Shown here piece by piece: positions 20,742-30,407 of a stretch of DNA of 64,000 nt. The notes below the pieces were generated by a model that saw only the letters and a list, made by a program, of their open reading frames with translations, was not told where the DNA came from and did not search any database. Each line of letters starts with the position of its first letter. Within the stretch, counting starts at the first letter, position 1. The translations under genes were made by a program, and so were the position numbers. The DNA is from Pantoea brenneri (GTDB lineage Bacteria > Pseudomonadota > Gammaproteobacteria > Enterobacterales > Enterobacteriaceae), in NCBI GenBank assembly GCA_002095305.1, contig MIEI01000010.1, positions 1-64,000 on the forward strand, given 5' to 3'.

Positions 20742-21104
20742 TTTGTCGGTATTACTAAGAATTCGTTAATGATACCCCGCGTTCAGCATTTGCTGGCGGG
20801 ACAGGAACTGAGACCTCATGAGCGTTAGCAAGAGTCAGACGAAAAATTATCTCAACACTCAAGGCTGTTTGGCAACCGATTATATTGCCTGCAGCTGATC
20901 CATTTCTGAATTGGCCTGTGGTTCGCGAAACTGTAACGCGCCAGCGCTGCGTCTTTACAACGCTGCTCACAGAGGAATTTTCTGATCTGTTTGCTGGGAT
21001 TTACCCAACATAGACGGTTACACCGTATTGAAAATCGCTAAACCTTGTAAGCTAATTCCTGCCCTGCGTCAATTCGGATGGCCCTCTGGGACGCATTTTC
21101 CGTT
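20742..21104. promoter_or_regulatory. aroK upstream region
   Basis: 363 bases without a gene between the aroK start and the hofQ stop, both on the minus strand. It must hold the aroK promoter and the end of the hof transcript. I see no strong hairpin with a U-tract and no confident -35/-10 pair. Confidence 0.4.
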
Positions 21105-22376
21105 TTATCCAGCCGTAAGCGCTGCTTCCCTGACCAATCGCGGCGTGATGAAGATCACCAGCTCCCGTTTTTTACGCTGCTCAGATTGCTGACGAAACAG
21201 CCCGCCGATCAGCGGCAGGTTGCCCAGTAACGGCACCCGATTTTCGCCCCGGGTTCGCTGCTGCTGAAATATACCGCCCAGCGCCAGCGTCTGCCCATCC
21301 CTGACCGTGACCTGAGTTTCAATCTCCTGTTTATCAATCGAGAGCACCTCGCTATCGCCGGTCCGGATGCTGCGGCCAGGCATGTTCTGGCTGATGTGAA
21401 TGTTGAGCTGGATACGGCCATTGCCGGAAATGCTGGGCGTGACTTCCATGCCCAGTACTGCTTCTTTAAATTCAATACTGGTGGCGCCGCTGTTGCCCGC
21501 CGACACTTCATACGGAATTTCCGTGCCCTGCTTAATCGAGGCCGTTTGCTGATGCGAGGTAAATAGACGCGGACTGGCGATAATTTCGATCTGGTTCTCC
21601 TGTTCCAGCGCGCTTAACTCCAGATCCAGCAGCTGGCCGCCGATACGCGCCAGCGCCATCCCGACACTCACGCCGGGCGAACTTAGCGCCAGTGGAATCG
21701 CCAGCCGCGGATGATGAAGCACATTCGTGACCGCCGCGTCGCCAGCCTGTAATCCCCAGTTCACGCCGAGTTCCTGTAAATGCTCTTCACTGATGGTCAC
21801 GATATGCGCCGCCAGTTCAATCTGCTCCAGCGGCAGATCCAGCGCCTTTAGCCAGCGCTCCGTTTGCTGCAACGCCGCCGCCGTATCACGCAGTAACAGC
21901 GTGTTGGTGCGTTTATCGACCGTGACGCTGCCGCGCGCGGTCATCAGTGACTGGCGCTCACTCAGCAGGCTGCGGTGTACCTCGCTGGCGCTGGCATAAT
22001 GCAGCAGCACCGCGCGCTGTTGCAGCGGCATCTGTTGCAACCGCTCTTTCTGCTGTTCATCCCGAGCTTGCCGTTGCGCCTGCTGCCAGCTTTCCGGATA
22101 GACCAGCAGTACATTTTCGTGCTCAACCAGCGTCAGCTTTGCCATCCGGGCCACCAGATCCAGTGCCTGCTGCCACGGCAGATCATCCAGCCGCAGCGAC
22201 AACGATCCCTCAACCTCGGGTGCAATAATCAGGTTGATCTGCTGGTAGTCTGCCAGGGCCTGCAAAATGCGCTCAACCGGCGCATTATCAAATGCCAGGC
22301 TGAGACGCTGATCGTCAGCGGCGCGGGCCGGCGACAGGCAACTGACTGCCAGCAATAACGTCAGAAGAGTTCTCAT
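21105..22376 (-). CDS. hofQ: Secretin-like DNA uptake/pilus protein HofQ
   Basis: 423-residue outer membrane secretin of the PilQ/GspD family. A signal peptide covers residues 1-19 (cleaved near ARA-ADD). Then come an N-terminal STN-like domain (LSLAFDNAPVERIL) and an N1/KH-type domain (TVDKRTNTLLLRDT). The C-terminal secretin core ends in VPLLGNLPLIGGLFR, the signature of the family. By analogy with ComE/PilQ it forms the outer pore for DNA uptake or pilus passage. It is last in the hofMNOPQ operon and overlaps hofP by 62 bases. Use of DNA as nutrient has been linked to this operon in E. coli. Confidence 0.92.
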   Translation of the reverse strand: MRTLLTLLLAVSCLSPARAADDQRLSLAFDNAPVERILQALADYQQINLIIAPEVEGSLSLRLDDLPWQQALDLVARMAKLTLVEHENVLLVYPESWQQAQRQARDEQQKERLQQMPLQQRAVLLHYASASEVHRSLLSERQSLMTARGSVTVDKRTNTLLLRDTAAALQQTERWLKALDLPLEQIELAAHIVTISEEHLQELGVNWGLQAGDAAVTNVLHHPRLAIPLALSSPGVSVGMALARIGGQLLDLELSALEQENQIEIIASPRLFTSHQQTASIKQGTEIPYEVSAGNSGATSIEFKEAVLGMEVTPSISGNGRIQLNIHISQNMPGRSIRTGDSEVLSIDKQEIETQVTVRDGQTLALGGIFQQQRTRGENRVPLLGNLPLIGGLFRQQSEQRKKRELVIFITPRLVREAALTAG

Positions 22377-22698
22377 GCGGGCTTCCTTTTAAATAAAATG
22401 AATGACGTTGTGCACTGCAGCTGTTTTTGATGGCTAAGGTCAGGCTGCGCCGGTCAATGGCAATGAGCTGCCACGGCGTCAGTGCAAAAGGTTGCCCGGC
22501 CCGTATCGTCCTCACCTGCCCCTGCGGCGTCAGCAGCCAGCCGTGAAAACGTGATCCGCGACCAACGATCCCCTGCAGACGCCAGCCGGTCAGCGGTTCT
22601 GCCGCTGGCAGGCAGGCGGCCCCGGCAAGCGGCTGAAACGGATCGCGGGCCAGCGCGCTGCTGCAGCACAGCACCAGAATCAGCAGGCTACGGCGCAT
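22315..22698 (-). CDS. hofP: HofP, PilP-like operon protein
   Basis: 127 residues; poorly conserved member of hofMNOPQ. An N-terminal signal or anchor (residues 1-17) is followed by RDPFQPLAG, the DPF motif typical of PilP-like proteins. A beta-rich domain containing GIVGRGSRFHGWL follows. PilP-type proteins link the inner membrane PilN/O complex to the secretin. The 62-base overlap with hofQ is longer than usual. The last 20 or so residues resemble no family member I know, so a small frameshift near the 3' end cannot be excluded. Identity rests mainly on position. Confidence 0.75.
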   Translation of the reverse strand: MRRSLLILVLCCSSALARDPFQPLAGAACLPAAEPLTGWRLQGIVGRGSRFHGWLLTPQGQVRTIRAGQPFALTPWQLIAIDRRSLTLAIKNSCSAQRHSFYLKGSPHENSSDVIAGSQLPVAGPRR

Positions 22699-23182
22699 CG
22701 TCAGGCTCCAGCCAGAGTTGTGCCACCAGATGCTCTGGCTGTGCCAGCAGCAGGAAATGCGCCGGAAACGGGGCCGCTGCCTGAAAAAGTTCAGTAAACA
22801 GCGGCTGGAATTCCTGCCATTGCAGATGCAGCGTCAGAGTGCGTGGCTGGGTATCGGGCTGCCACTGCTCCAGCTGGTCGCGTCGTGAAGTGAGGAGGAT
22901 TTCTATCGCCTGTCCTGAGGCTCCTGATGCAGAACGCACTGCGGGTGATATCAACTGAGCCTGCAGCAGCGCATTCGGCGGATTCTGACGCCATTGCTGC
23001 TGGCGCAGCTGCAGCGTCGTGGTCAGCGGCTTCAGGCGCTGCTGTTCAGCTGTCAGCGCCCTGAGTTCCGGCCGCAGCCACACCAGCCAGCTCAGCATCA
23101 GTAAACCGGCGGCCGCAGCTGCCAGCGCGCCGTAGCGTGCCATTGCCTTTAGCTGCCACCAGCCCGTCCACCACTCACTCAT
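22688..23182 (-). CDS. hofO: HofO, PilO-like operon protein
   Basis: 164-residue bitopic protein with a short cytoplasmic N-terminus, one membrane span near 19-38 (ALAAAAAGLLMLSWLVWL), a coiled segment and a small C-terminal domain, the layout of PilO. I start at the ATG at 23182 (MSEWWTGWW) rather than the TTG six bases earlier. The start overlaps the hofN stop by eight bases and the end overlaps hofP by 11. Sequence conservation is low; position in the operon supports the name. Confidence 0.78.
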   Translation of the reverse strand: MSEWWTGWWQLKAMARYGALAAAAAGLLMLSWLVWLRPELRALTAEQQRLKPLTTTLQLRQQQWRQNPPNALLQAQLISPAVRSASGASGQAIEILLTSRRDQLEQWQPDTQPRTLTLHLQWQEFQPLFTELFQAAAPFPAHFLLLAQPEHLVAQLWLEPDDAP

Positions 23183-23717
23183 CGCCAACCGCCTGAAGCT
23201 GTGCCCGCAGAGTAAAATGATATCCCCCGCCAGGCTGACGCTGAACGCGGCCCTGCGCTATCCGGTTGAACAGCGGCAGCGCCGCCAGCCGTTGACGAAA
23301 TTGCCGTATCGCCTGCATATCCTGCGCCTGGCCTTCCAGCGTGAACTGGCTGTCGCGTTTCTCCAGCCGCTTCAGCCAGGCGGTCCCGGGCAGCAACACG
23401 GGTAAATCCAGCCAGAACTGCTGCCAGGCTGCCCGCTGCATCGCCTGTTGTTGCTGTTTATGGCGCAGCGCTTGCTGTAACGCGAGCTGTTCCATCAGCG
23501 CTTGTTGCCGGGCTAAACGCGCAAGTAAATCGTCCAGCGCCAGCTGCACCGTGGCGGTTTCCACTGCAGCCCGCTGCTGCAGTGCCTTTATCCGCCACAA
23601 CGGCAGAATCACCACCAGCATCAGACTGACGGCGACCAGCAGCAGCACCGTCAGGCTTTGCCGTTGCTGCTGCAAATCGCGTCGCTGCCGCCAGGGCAGC
23701 AGATTGACCGCCACCAT
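23175..23717 (-). CDS. hofN: HofN, PilN-like operon protein
   Basis: 180 residues. The start VAVNLLPWRQRR is the PilN signature (NLLPWR), which in type IV pilus systems binds PilM. A membrane span near 24-42 (LLLVAVSLMLVVILPLW) is followed by a glutamine-rich coiled coil (about 45-100) and a ferredoxin-like C-terminal domain. I use the ATG at 23717, which forms ATGA with the hofM stop and has AAGGA six bases upstream. A TTG two codons earlier is too close to that site. Confidence 0.85.
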   Translation of the reverse strand: MVAVNLLPWRQRRDLQQQRQSLTVLLLVAVSLMLVVILPLWRIKALQQRAAVETATVQLALDDLLARLARQQALMEQLALQQALRHKQQQQAMQRAAWQQFWLDLPVLLPGTAWLKRLEKRDSQFTLEGQAQDMQAIRQFRQRLAALPLFNRIAQGRVQRQPGGGYHFTLRAQLQAVGDE

Positions 23718-24523
23718 CAGCAATCCTTAATCCGCAGCGCCAGACCGGCCGCCAGCGCGAATGCACCCGGATTGGCGGGCAACGGCGGCTGCTTATACTG
23801 GAACAGATCGAAGGGTGAGAACGGTGTCACGACTGCAGGCCAGGTGACGGACTGCGAGGCACAGGCCAGTATCTGCGAGGCCTGCGGAAATGCCTGCTGT
23901 TGCAACGCCTCAACCGAAGCCGCGTCGCCCGCATCCGCAGCGGTTTGCCCATCGCTCCACAACCAGCGCTCATCCTGCTGCAACACCAGCACGCTGCCGG
24001 CGCGTAAGCGGGCCTGTTGAGCCAGCCGTTTCAGCGCCTCAGTGGTCAGTTCAAACACCTGTGGCGTTAATCCAGCCTGCAGCAGCGGTGCTGCCCACTG
24101 GTCGATCACCTCCAGCCGGGCGGCGGTAACACAGAGCTGTCCGCCCGCAGCATCCTGTCGGTAATCCAGCGCCAGCGCAGTGGGCTCCAGCGGGAAAAGA
24201 CGCCGTGCCGCCGCCTGCACATAGTGCCCCAGAGCCGGCTCGTGCAGCGGCTGTGCCGGGAGCGGTAGCTGGCGCTGTAATACCAGCTGAACCGGCAAAC
24301 CGACGCGCAGCGAATAGCGCCGTGGCAGGCGCTGTCGCCAGGCGGTTAAGGCCGCCAGTAATTCAGGCGAAGATTGCAGCACGCCGTTTCTTAACGTATC
24401 TTGCGGCAGCCGCTGCTGCCACCAGTGGCGTAGCTGCCAGCCATCACGTTGAGGCTGGAGGGCCAGGGCACAAATCTGCCTATTCTGAATATCCAGCCCA
24501 ATTTGCCAGGTATGAAAAGCCAT
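23717..24523 (-). CDS. hofM: HofM, PilM-like operon protein
   Basis: 268 residues, first gene of hofMNOPQ. It resembles PilM, an actin-fold cytoplasmic protein that docks on the PilN N-terminus. The start WQIGLDIQNRQICALAL corresponds to the first nucleotide-binding strand (GLDI). I choose the ATG at 24523, behind AGGAG; the upstream in-frame ATG at 24565 falls within 120 bases of the divergent mrcA and lacks similarity. The operon shares its upstream region with mrcA, as in other enterics. Confidence 0.85.
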   Translation of the reverse strand: MAFHTWQIGLDIQNRQICALALQPQRDGWQLRHWWQQRLPQDTLRNGVLQSSPELLAALTAWRQRLPRRYSLRVGLPVQLVLQRQLPLPAQPLHEPALGHYVQAAARRLFPLEPTALALDYRQDAAGGQLCVTAARLEVIDQWAAPLLQAGLTPQVFELTTEALKRLAQQARLRAGSVLVLQQDERWLWSDGQTAADAGDAASVEALQQQAFPQASQILACASQSVTWPAVVTPFSPFDLFQYKQPPLPANPGAFALAAGLALRIKDC

Positions 24524-24640
24524 GCGCGCGATCTCCTTATCGTCCGGGGAAAATGGACATATCAAAGCGTCTGGCTTGCCTTTATACTACCGCGCGGTTG
24601 TTTATAAACTGCTCAAACGACAACAGATGGGAAATTCCAG
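24524..24640. promoter_or_regulatory. hofM/mrcA divergent promoter region
   Basis: 117 bases separate the divergent starts of hofM and mrcA and must contain both promoters. The segment around 24583-24602 (TATACTACCGCGCGGTTG) includes TATACT, a good -10 match in the mrcA direction with no clear -35. No regulator site was recognised. Confidence 0.45.
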
Positions 24641-27184
24641 GTGAAGTTCGTAAAGTATTTATTGATCCTTGCAGTGTGTTGCATGTTGTTGGGAGCAGGC
24701 TCGATTTATGGTTTGTACAAATACATAGAGCCACAGTTGCCCGATGTGAACACGCTGAAAGATGTGCGTCTGCAAACGCCGATGCAGGTTTACAGCGCTG
24801 AGGGCGATTTGATCGCGCAGTACGGTGAAATGCGCCGTATTCCTTTAAAGCTGCAGCAAGTCCCGCCTGAGATGGTGAAAGCGTTTATTGCGACTGAAGA
24901 TAGCCGTTTTTATGAGCATCATGGCGTCGATCCGGTCGGCATCTTCCGTGCCGCCAGCATTGCGCTGGTGTCGGGCCACGCCTCACAGGGCGCCAGTACC
25001 ATTACTCAACAGTTAGCGCGTAACTTCTTCCTGAGTCCGGAACGCACGCTGATGCGTAAAATAAAGGAAGCGTTTCTGGCGATTCGTATTGAGCAGCTGC
25101 TGAATAAAGATGAAATTCTTGAGCTCTACCTCAATAAAATTTACCTCGGCTATCGCGCCTACGGCGTCGGTGCTGCCTCGCAGGTCTATTTTGGTAAGCC
25201 GGTCGATCAGCTGTCGCTGAGTGAAATGGCGATGATTGCCGGTCTGCCGAAAGCGCCTTCGACGTTCAACCCGCTTTACTCGCACAGCCGCGCCTTATCA
25301 CGTCGCAACGTGGTGCTGGCGCGCATGCTGGATCAGCATTACATCACCCAGCAGCAGTACGACGAGGCGCGTAATACGCCACTGGTGGCGAAGTATCATG
25401 GTCCGGAAATCGCCTTCTCCGCCCCTTATCTCAGCGAGATGGTGCGTCAGGAGATGGTGAAACGGTACGGTGAAAATGCCTATACCGACGGTTACAAGGT
25501 TTACACCACGGTGACCCGTCGCCTGCAGCAGGCGGCGCAGACCTCGGTGCGCAATAACGTGATGGCTTACGACATGCGTCATGGCTATCGCGGCCCGACC
25601 AGCGTGCTATGGAAAGTTGGCGAACCGGCGTGGGATCAGGCGCGGATCGAGAAAGCTCTGAAGACGCTGCCGGTCTACGGCCCGCTTCAGCCGGCGGTCG
25701 TCACCGAAGCACGGAGCGATGAGGCGACCGTGATGATGAAAGATGGCAGCAATGTCTCGCTGACCTTAGCGGGCGTTCGCTGGGCCCGTCCTTATAAGTC
25801 TGACACCGTGCAGGGCCCAACGCCGAAAAGCGTCAGCCAGGTATTACAGCCCGGCCAGCAGATCTGGGTGCGCAAGGTCGACGATGCATGGTGGCTGGGT
25901 CAGGTTCCGGATGTGAACTCCGCACTGGTCTCACTCGATCCGAACGACGGCGCAGTGCGTGCGCTGGTCGGCGGGTTCGATTTCAACCAGAGCATGTTTA
26001 ACCGTGCGACTCAGGCGCTGCGTCAGGTGGGTTCGAACATCAAACCTTTCCTGTATACCGCCGCGATGGATCGTGGCCTGACGCTGGCTTCGATTCTTAA
26101 TGACGTGCCGATTTCACGCTGGGATGCCGGTGCCGGTGCTGACTGGCGGCCGAAAAACTCCCCGCCAACCTATGATGGCCCGATTCGTCTGCGTCAGGGC
26201 TTAGGCCAGTCGAAGAACGTGGTGATGGTACGTGCGATGCGGGCAATGGGCGTCGATTATGCCGCAGAGTATCTGCAGCGTTTCGGCTTCCCGGCGCAAA
26301 ACATCGTGCATACCGAGTCGCTGGCGCTGGGTGCGGCCTCGTTTACGCCGTTACAGGTGGTTCGCGGCTACTCAGTGATGGCTAACGGCGGATTCCTGGT
26401 CGACCCTTACTTCATCACCCGCATCGAGAATGAACAGGGCGGCGTAGTGTTTGAAGAGAAACCGAAAATTGCCTGTCCGCAGTGCAATCTGCCGGTGATC
26501 TACGGCGATACCAAAAAAGCGCTGGCACTGAACGAAGAGAGCGTTGAAAACGTGGCGGCATCCGATAAAAACCAGAATCAGGCGGTGCCACAGCCCGAAC
26601 TGGAGCAGGTGCCCACCCCGCCTGAGCAGGGCAACTATGCGCCGCACGTGATCAACACGCCGCTGACCTTCCTGATCAAGAGCGCGCTGAACTCGAATAT
26701 CTTCGGCGAGCCAGGCTGGATGGGTACCGGCTGGCGCGCCGGTCGTGATCTCAAGCGTAATGACATCGGCGGTAAAACCGGTACCACCAACAGCTCGAAA
26801 GATGCCTGGTTCTCCGGTTACGGTCCGGGCGTGGTGACCTCAGTGTGGATTGGCTTTGACGATGCCCGCCGCAATCTGGGCCGCAGCACGCTGTCAGGCG
26901 CGATCCCCGATCAGATTTCAGGCTATGAAGGCGGTGCGAAGAGCGCGCAGCCAGCATGGGATGAATTTATGAAGAGTGCGCTGGATGGCGTGCCGGTGCA
27001 GCCGTTAACGCCGCCAGAAGGCATTGTCACGGTGACCATCGATCGCAGTACCGGCAAGCTGGCGAACGGCGGTGGCAACACCCGTCAGGAATACTTCATC
27101 GAAGGGACTCAGCCAACCGAATATTCGGTACATGATGTCGGCACCACCATTATGGATAATGGCCAGAGCCACGAACTGTTCTGA
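24641..27184 (+). CDS. mrcA: Penicillin-binding protein 1A
   Basis: 847-residue class A PBP that polymerises and crosslinks peptidoglycan in the periplasm. A single N-terminal anchor (about 5-27) is followed by the glycosyltransferase domain, with EDSRFYEHHGVDPVG, GASTITQQLARNFFL and KIYLGYRAYGVGAA. The ODD/OB region comes next, then the transpeptidase with the SxxK serine in GSNIKPFL, the SKN motif in LGQSKNVVM and KTGTTNSSKD. All catalytic motifs are intact and length matches E. coli (850). A strong terminator follows. Confidence 0.97.
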   Translation: MKFVKYLLILAVCCMLLGAGSIYGLYKYIEPQLPDVNTLKDVRLQTPMQVYSAEGDLIAQYGEMRRIPLKLQQVPPEMVKAFIATEDSRFYEHHGVDPVGIFRAASIALVSGHASQGASTITQQLARNFFLSPERTLMRKIKEAFLAIRIEQLLNKDEILELYLNKIYLGYRAYGVGAASQVYFGKPVDQLSLSEMAMIAGLPKAPSTFNPLYSHSRALSRRNVVLARMLDQHYITQQQYDEARNTPLVAKYHGPEIAFSAPYLSEMVRQEMVKRYGENAYTDGYKVYTTVTRRLQQAAQTSVRNNVMAYDMRHGYRGPTSVLWKVGEPAWDQARIEKALKTLPVYGPLQPAVVTEARSDEATVMMKDGSNVSLTLAGVRWARPYKSDTVQGPTPKSVSQVLQPGQQIWVRKVDDAWWLGQVPDVNSALVSLDPNDGAVRALVGGFDFNQSMFNRATQALRQVGSNIKPFLYTAAMDRGLTLASILNDVPISRWDAGAGADWRPKNSPPTYDGPIRLRQGLGQSKNVVMVRAMRAMGVDYAAEYLQRFGFPAQNIVHTESLALGAASFTPLQVVRGYSVMANGGFLVDPYFITRIENEQGGVVFEEKPKIACPQCNLPVIYGDTKKALALNEESVENVAASDKNQNQAVPQPELEQVPTPPEQGNYAPHVINTPLTFLIKSALNSNIFGEPGWMGTGWRAGRDLKRNDIGGKTGTTNSSKDAWFSGYGPGVVTSVWIGFDDARRNLGRSTLSGAIPDQISGYEGGAKSAQPAWDEFMKSALDGVPVQPLTPPEGIVTVTIDRSTGKLANGGGNTRQEYFIEGTQPTEYSVHDVGTTIMDNGQSHELF

Positions 27185-27203
27185 TGTGCAACGCAGATCA
27201 CAA

Positions 27204-27230
27204 AAGGCCGACAGATGTCGGCCTTTTTTT
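27204..27230 (+). terminator. Intrinsic terminator after mrcA
   Basis: A 10-bp stem, AAGGCCGACA/TGTCGGCCTT, with a two-base central loop ends in a run of seven Ts. It lies 20 bases after the mrcA stop. Confidence 0.92.
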
Positions 27231-27261
27231 ATGCAGAACGTTTTTACTCAGTAGGTCTGAC

Positions 27262-27828
27262 TCAGTAACCCAGACGCCCCTGCTTCACCAGCCATTCGCG
27301 CGCCATAAACAGTGCACTGACGTTACGCGCCTCACGGAAATCAGGCTCCTGTAACAGTGACAACATGTCGCTCAGCGGCCAGCGATGCACGATCAGCGGT
27401 TCTGGTTCATCCCCTTCCAGCTTTTCGGCATACAGCCCTTCAGCAATCACGATGTTCATTTTGCTGGAAAAGTAGGAGGGTGCCATCGTCAGCTTGCCCA
27501 GCGGGGTCAGCTGACCTGCGCCAAAGCCCACTTCTTCTTTAAGTTCGCGGTCGGCAGCCTGATTAACTGACTCACCGGCATCGATCAGCCCTTTGGGAAA
27601 GCCCAGTTCATAGCTTTCCAGCCCCACGGCATATTCCTGAATCAGAATAAGATGGTCATCAATGATCGGCACAATCATGACCGCCTCACGTTCTGAGGGT
27701 TTCATCCGCTCATAAACGCGCCGCGCACCATTGCTAAAGGCCAGATCGACCGCTTCGATGGTAAACAATCGTGAACGCGCCACGGCTGTTACATTGAGGA
27801 TGTCAGGTTTTTTTAACGGGTTTTTCAT
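27262..27828 (-). CDS. nudE: ADP-sugar/NADH diphosphatase NudE
   Basis: 188-residue Nudix hydrolase that splits ADP-ribose, diadenosine polyphosphates and NADH. The Nudix box GLIDAGESVNQAADRELKEEVGF is complete, with the REL-EEVG metal core. I start at MKNPLKKPDIL, close to the E. coli N-terminus; the longer in-frame form is not conserved. It lies between mrcA (convergent) and igaA (divergent), as in E. coli. Confidence 0.94.
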   Translation of the reverse strand: MKNPLKKPDILNVTAVARSRLFTIEAVDLAFSNGARRVYERMKPSEREAVMIVPIIDDHLILIQEYAVGLESYELGFPKGLIDAGESVNQAADRELKEEVGFGAGQLTPLGKLTMAPSYFSSKMNIVIAEGLYAEKLEGDEPEPLIVHRWPLSDMLSLLQEPDFREARNVSALFMAREWLVKQGRLGY

Positions 27829-28218
27829 ATCAGCCTCAAACTTTACTGCGCCGGCTCTCAGGAACGAATTAGCATACCTAACCGCAGACAATTGTGCGAC
27901 AGTCAGACCATGAGGTTGTCGTTACGCCGTTTACGGTTAGCCACTACCCCCTTGTGGTTATCAGTATGAAAAAATTTGCATTAGTCAATACACCCCGATC
28001 AGTTTCAGATAATACCGATATTTAATTCAGTCTGAGACGGTTACCATTCGGGCAAGGCAGGGTTTAACAAATGCTAATTTAATGATTTTCAGTACTATTT
28101 TTTTGTATGCTTGACTCGTCAGAGTTGTTTAACCCCCCATAATTTGTCTTAAATAATGGGCGTATCCGGGAGCGTAAGTTTAAAGTGAAGACAGCATTTT
28201 GGCTGAGTTGAGCAGAGT
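27829..28218. promoter_or_regulatory. nudE/igaA intergenic region
   Basis: 390 AT-rich bases upstream of both genes with no credible reading frame. The igaA promoter should lie here; TTGACT at 28111-28116 could be a -35 element, but no well-spaced -10 follows. Nothing else is recognisable. Confidence 0.4.
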
Positions 28219-30354
28219 ATGAGCACAATCTTTACGATATTGGCCATAGTGCTAACCTGTTCAATTCTGGCAGGCATTGGGTTTTGGTACGCTATGCGGC
28301 ATCGTCCGCCGTTGGCGAAACCACTGCCATTTATCAGTCCGCCCTGCCGCAAACTGTCTGATCAGGAGCGTAAGGCGGTCGATAAGTATGTCGCTGCGCT
28401 GGAAAAGCAGCCGCGCACTACCGTTACAACGGGCAAACGCGCCGCGCCTGAACGTCTGACCCTGACCGCACAAAGTAATAACGTCTATCCGGTCACCCGT
28501 GCGATTACCCGCTACGGCCTGTCGACCGACGATCCCCATAAATGGCGCTACTACCTCGATGAAGTCGAAGTTCATCTGCCGCCGCTGTGGGAGCAGTACA
28601 TCACCGATGAAAACTACGTTGAACTGATCCGAACCCAATCGATCCCGCTGGTAATCTCCCTAAACGGTCATTCGCTGGTCGATTACGCTGTTGATCAACA
28701 AACCCTGCCGACGCTGATGCGTCCGGTCTCAACCAATGCGTCGATCCGCAAAGCGGAAACCGAGAGCGTTGAGCTGCTTAAGGTGCGTAAAGAGACGCCG
28801 GAAGAGTATCGTCTGTCGCGTCCGGATGGCACCCGTGAAGCGGTCATTATCTCGCTCGCCCTGTTGTTATTCTTCTTCAGCCTGCTGGTGCCGGCCACCC
28901 TGATGATCTGGCTGGTGCTGGCTGGCGCAGCGATGATCGCCGCCAGCCTGTGGCTGCTCTATCGGGTTCCTGGTGAACGCGGCCTGCGTGATATTCACTG
29001 TCTGCGCGGCGCGCCGAAGCGCTGGGGCCTGTTCAGCGAGTCTAATCAGGAACAGAGCAACATCACGCTGGGGATTATCGACCTCGCCTATCCGCCGCAC
29101 TGGCAACCTTATGTGGCGCACGATCTCGGTCAGGTTACCGATGTGGAAATCTACCTGAACCGTCAGGTGGTGCGTCAGGGCCGGTTCCTTTCGCTGCAGG
29201 ATGAAGTGAAAAACTTTCCCATCCAGCGCTGGCGTAAAAACGTGGTGCTGGCCTGTGGTTCGCTGGCGGTGCTGGCCCTGCTGGTGACCTGGATCCCGCT
29301 CAGCATGCCGATCAAACTCAGCCTGGCCTGGGCTAAAGGCACCGACAGTCTGGAAGTGAGCAGCGTTGATAAGCTCAGCAGCGTGCCGCTGAATATCGGT
29401 GATAGCCTCAAGGTCACCGGCACCGGCATGTGTTCGGTGCCTGACAATTATCAGAGCAACCGTAATTACGCCTTTATGCCGTTCGACTGCTCGGCGGTCT
29501 ACTGGAATAACGCGACGCCTCTGCCGCAGCCGCAGTCGGACATCATCGACAAGGCCGCCGCCCTGCTGGAGACCACGACACGGCAGCTGCACCCGGAAAC
29601 CAACACCGATCCGAAACTGAACCCGCAGCTGGCCTCCGCGATTCAGAAATCCGGCATGATCCTGCTGGATGACTTCTCCGATCTGGTGATGAAGACGCAG
29701 GATTTGTGTAATCAGCCGCAGGATTGCGTGCGGTTAAAGAACGCACTGGTCAATTTAGGCAACGCGAAAGACTGGGAAGCGCTGGTGCGCCGGGCCGACT
29801 CGGGTCAGCTGAACGGTATGAATGTGCTGCTGCGTCCGGTCAGTGCCGAGGCGCTGGAAAACCTGGTGAATACCGCCACCTCGACCTTCTTCTTTCGTGA
29901 AACCCGGCGCGCGGCGGAAAACCTTAACAGCCCACCGCCAGGCGGTTTCCTGATTGTCAGCGATGAGGGTCGCCAGCTGGTGAATCAGCCTCAGCCGAGC
30001 GTTTCCCTGTTTGACCTCGATCCGCCGTCTCAGTGGCGCGAGCTGCAGCGTATGTCCACTATGCTGCTGCACACGCCGTTCAGCGCCAGCGGCATTATCA
30101 CCAGCCTGTCGACCGATGCCAACGGCACCCGCCACATCGCGCTGCATAATGAGCCGGATGCGATGGCGCAGTGGCGTTATCTCGGCACCGCCCTGCTGCT
30201 GCTGGTGCTGGTTACCTGCGCAGTGATCAACGGTCTGCTGGCGCTGCGCCGCATGCACCGTAATCGTCAGCGGATGACCGATATCCAGCACTATTACGAC
30301 AAGTGCTTCAACCATAACCTCGGCACTTTGCAGGGTGTGCGCTCGTTATTCTGA
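28219..30354 (+). CDS. igaA: IgaA/YrfF, negative regulator of the Rcs phosphorelay
   Basis: 711-residue inner membrane protein, collinear with E. coli YrfF and Salmonella IgaA. It holds the RcsC-RcsD-RcsB envelope stress phosphorelay off by contacting RcsD. Membrane segments lie near 4-22, 211-250, 340-360 and 650-670. A large cytoplasmic N-terminal part (ITRYGLSTDDPHKWRYYLDEVEVHLPP) and a periplasmic domain (VRLKNALVNLGNAKDWEALVRRA) are recognisable. Loss is lethal or causes mucoidy in relatives. The protein is full length here. Confidence 0.94.
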   Translation: MSTIFTILAIVLTCSILAGIGFWYAMRHRPPLAKPLPFISPPCRKLSDQERKAVDKYVAALEKQPRTTVTTGKRAAPERLTLTAQSNNVYPVTRAITRYGLSTDDPHKWRYYLDEVEVHLPPLWEQYITDENYVELIRTQSIPLVISLNGHSLVDYAVDQQTLPTLMRPVSTNASIRKAETESVELLKVRKETPEEYRLSRPDGTREAVIISLALLLFFFSLLVPATLMIWLVLAGAAMIAASLWLLYRVPGERGLRDIHCLRGAPKRWGLFSESNQEQSNITLGIIDLAYPPHWQPYVAHDLGQVTDVEIYLNRQVVRQGRFLSLQDEVKNFPIQRWRKNVVLACGSLAVLALLVTWIPLSMPIKLSLAWAKGTDSLEVSSVDKLSSVPLNIGDSLKVTGTGMCSVPDNYQSNRNYAFMPFDCSAVYWNNATPLPQPQSDIIDKAAALLETTTRQLHPETNTDPKLNPQLASAIQKSGMILLDDFSDLVMKTQDLCNQPQDCVRLKNALVNLGNAKDWEALVRRADSGQLNGMNVLLRPVSAEALENLVNTATSTFFFRETRRAAENLNSPPPGGFLIVSDEGRQLVNQPQPSVSLFDLDPPSQWRELQRMSTMLLHTPFSASGIITSLSTDANGTRHIALHNEPDAMAQWRYLGTALLLLVLVTCAVINGLLALRRMHRNRQRMTDIQHYYDKCFNHNLGTLQGVRSLF

Positions 30355-30407
30355 GCCCTGCCCTTCTGTGCTACCCTGTCGCCCGGTTTTTTACAGGGTG
30401 AGACACC

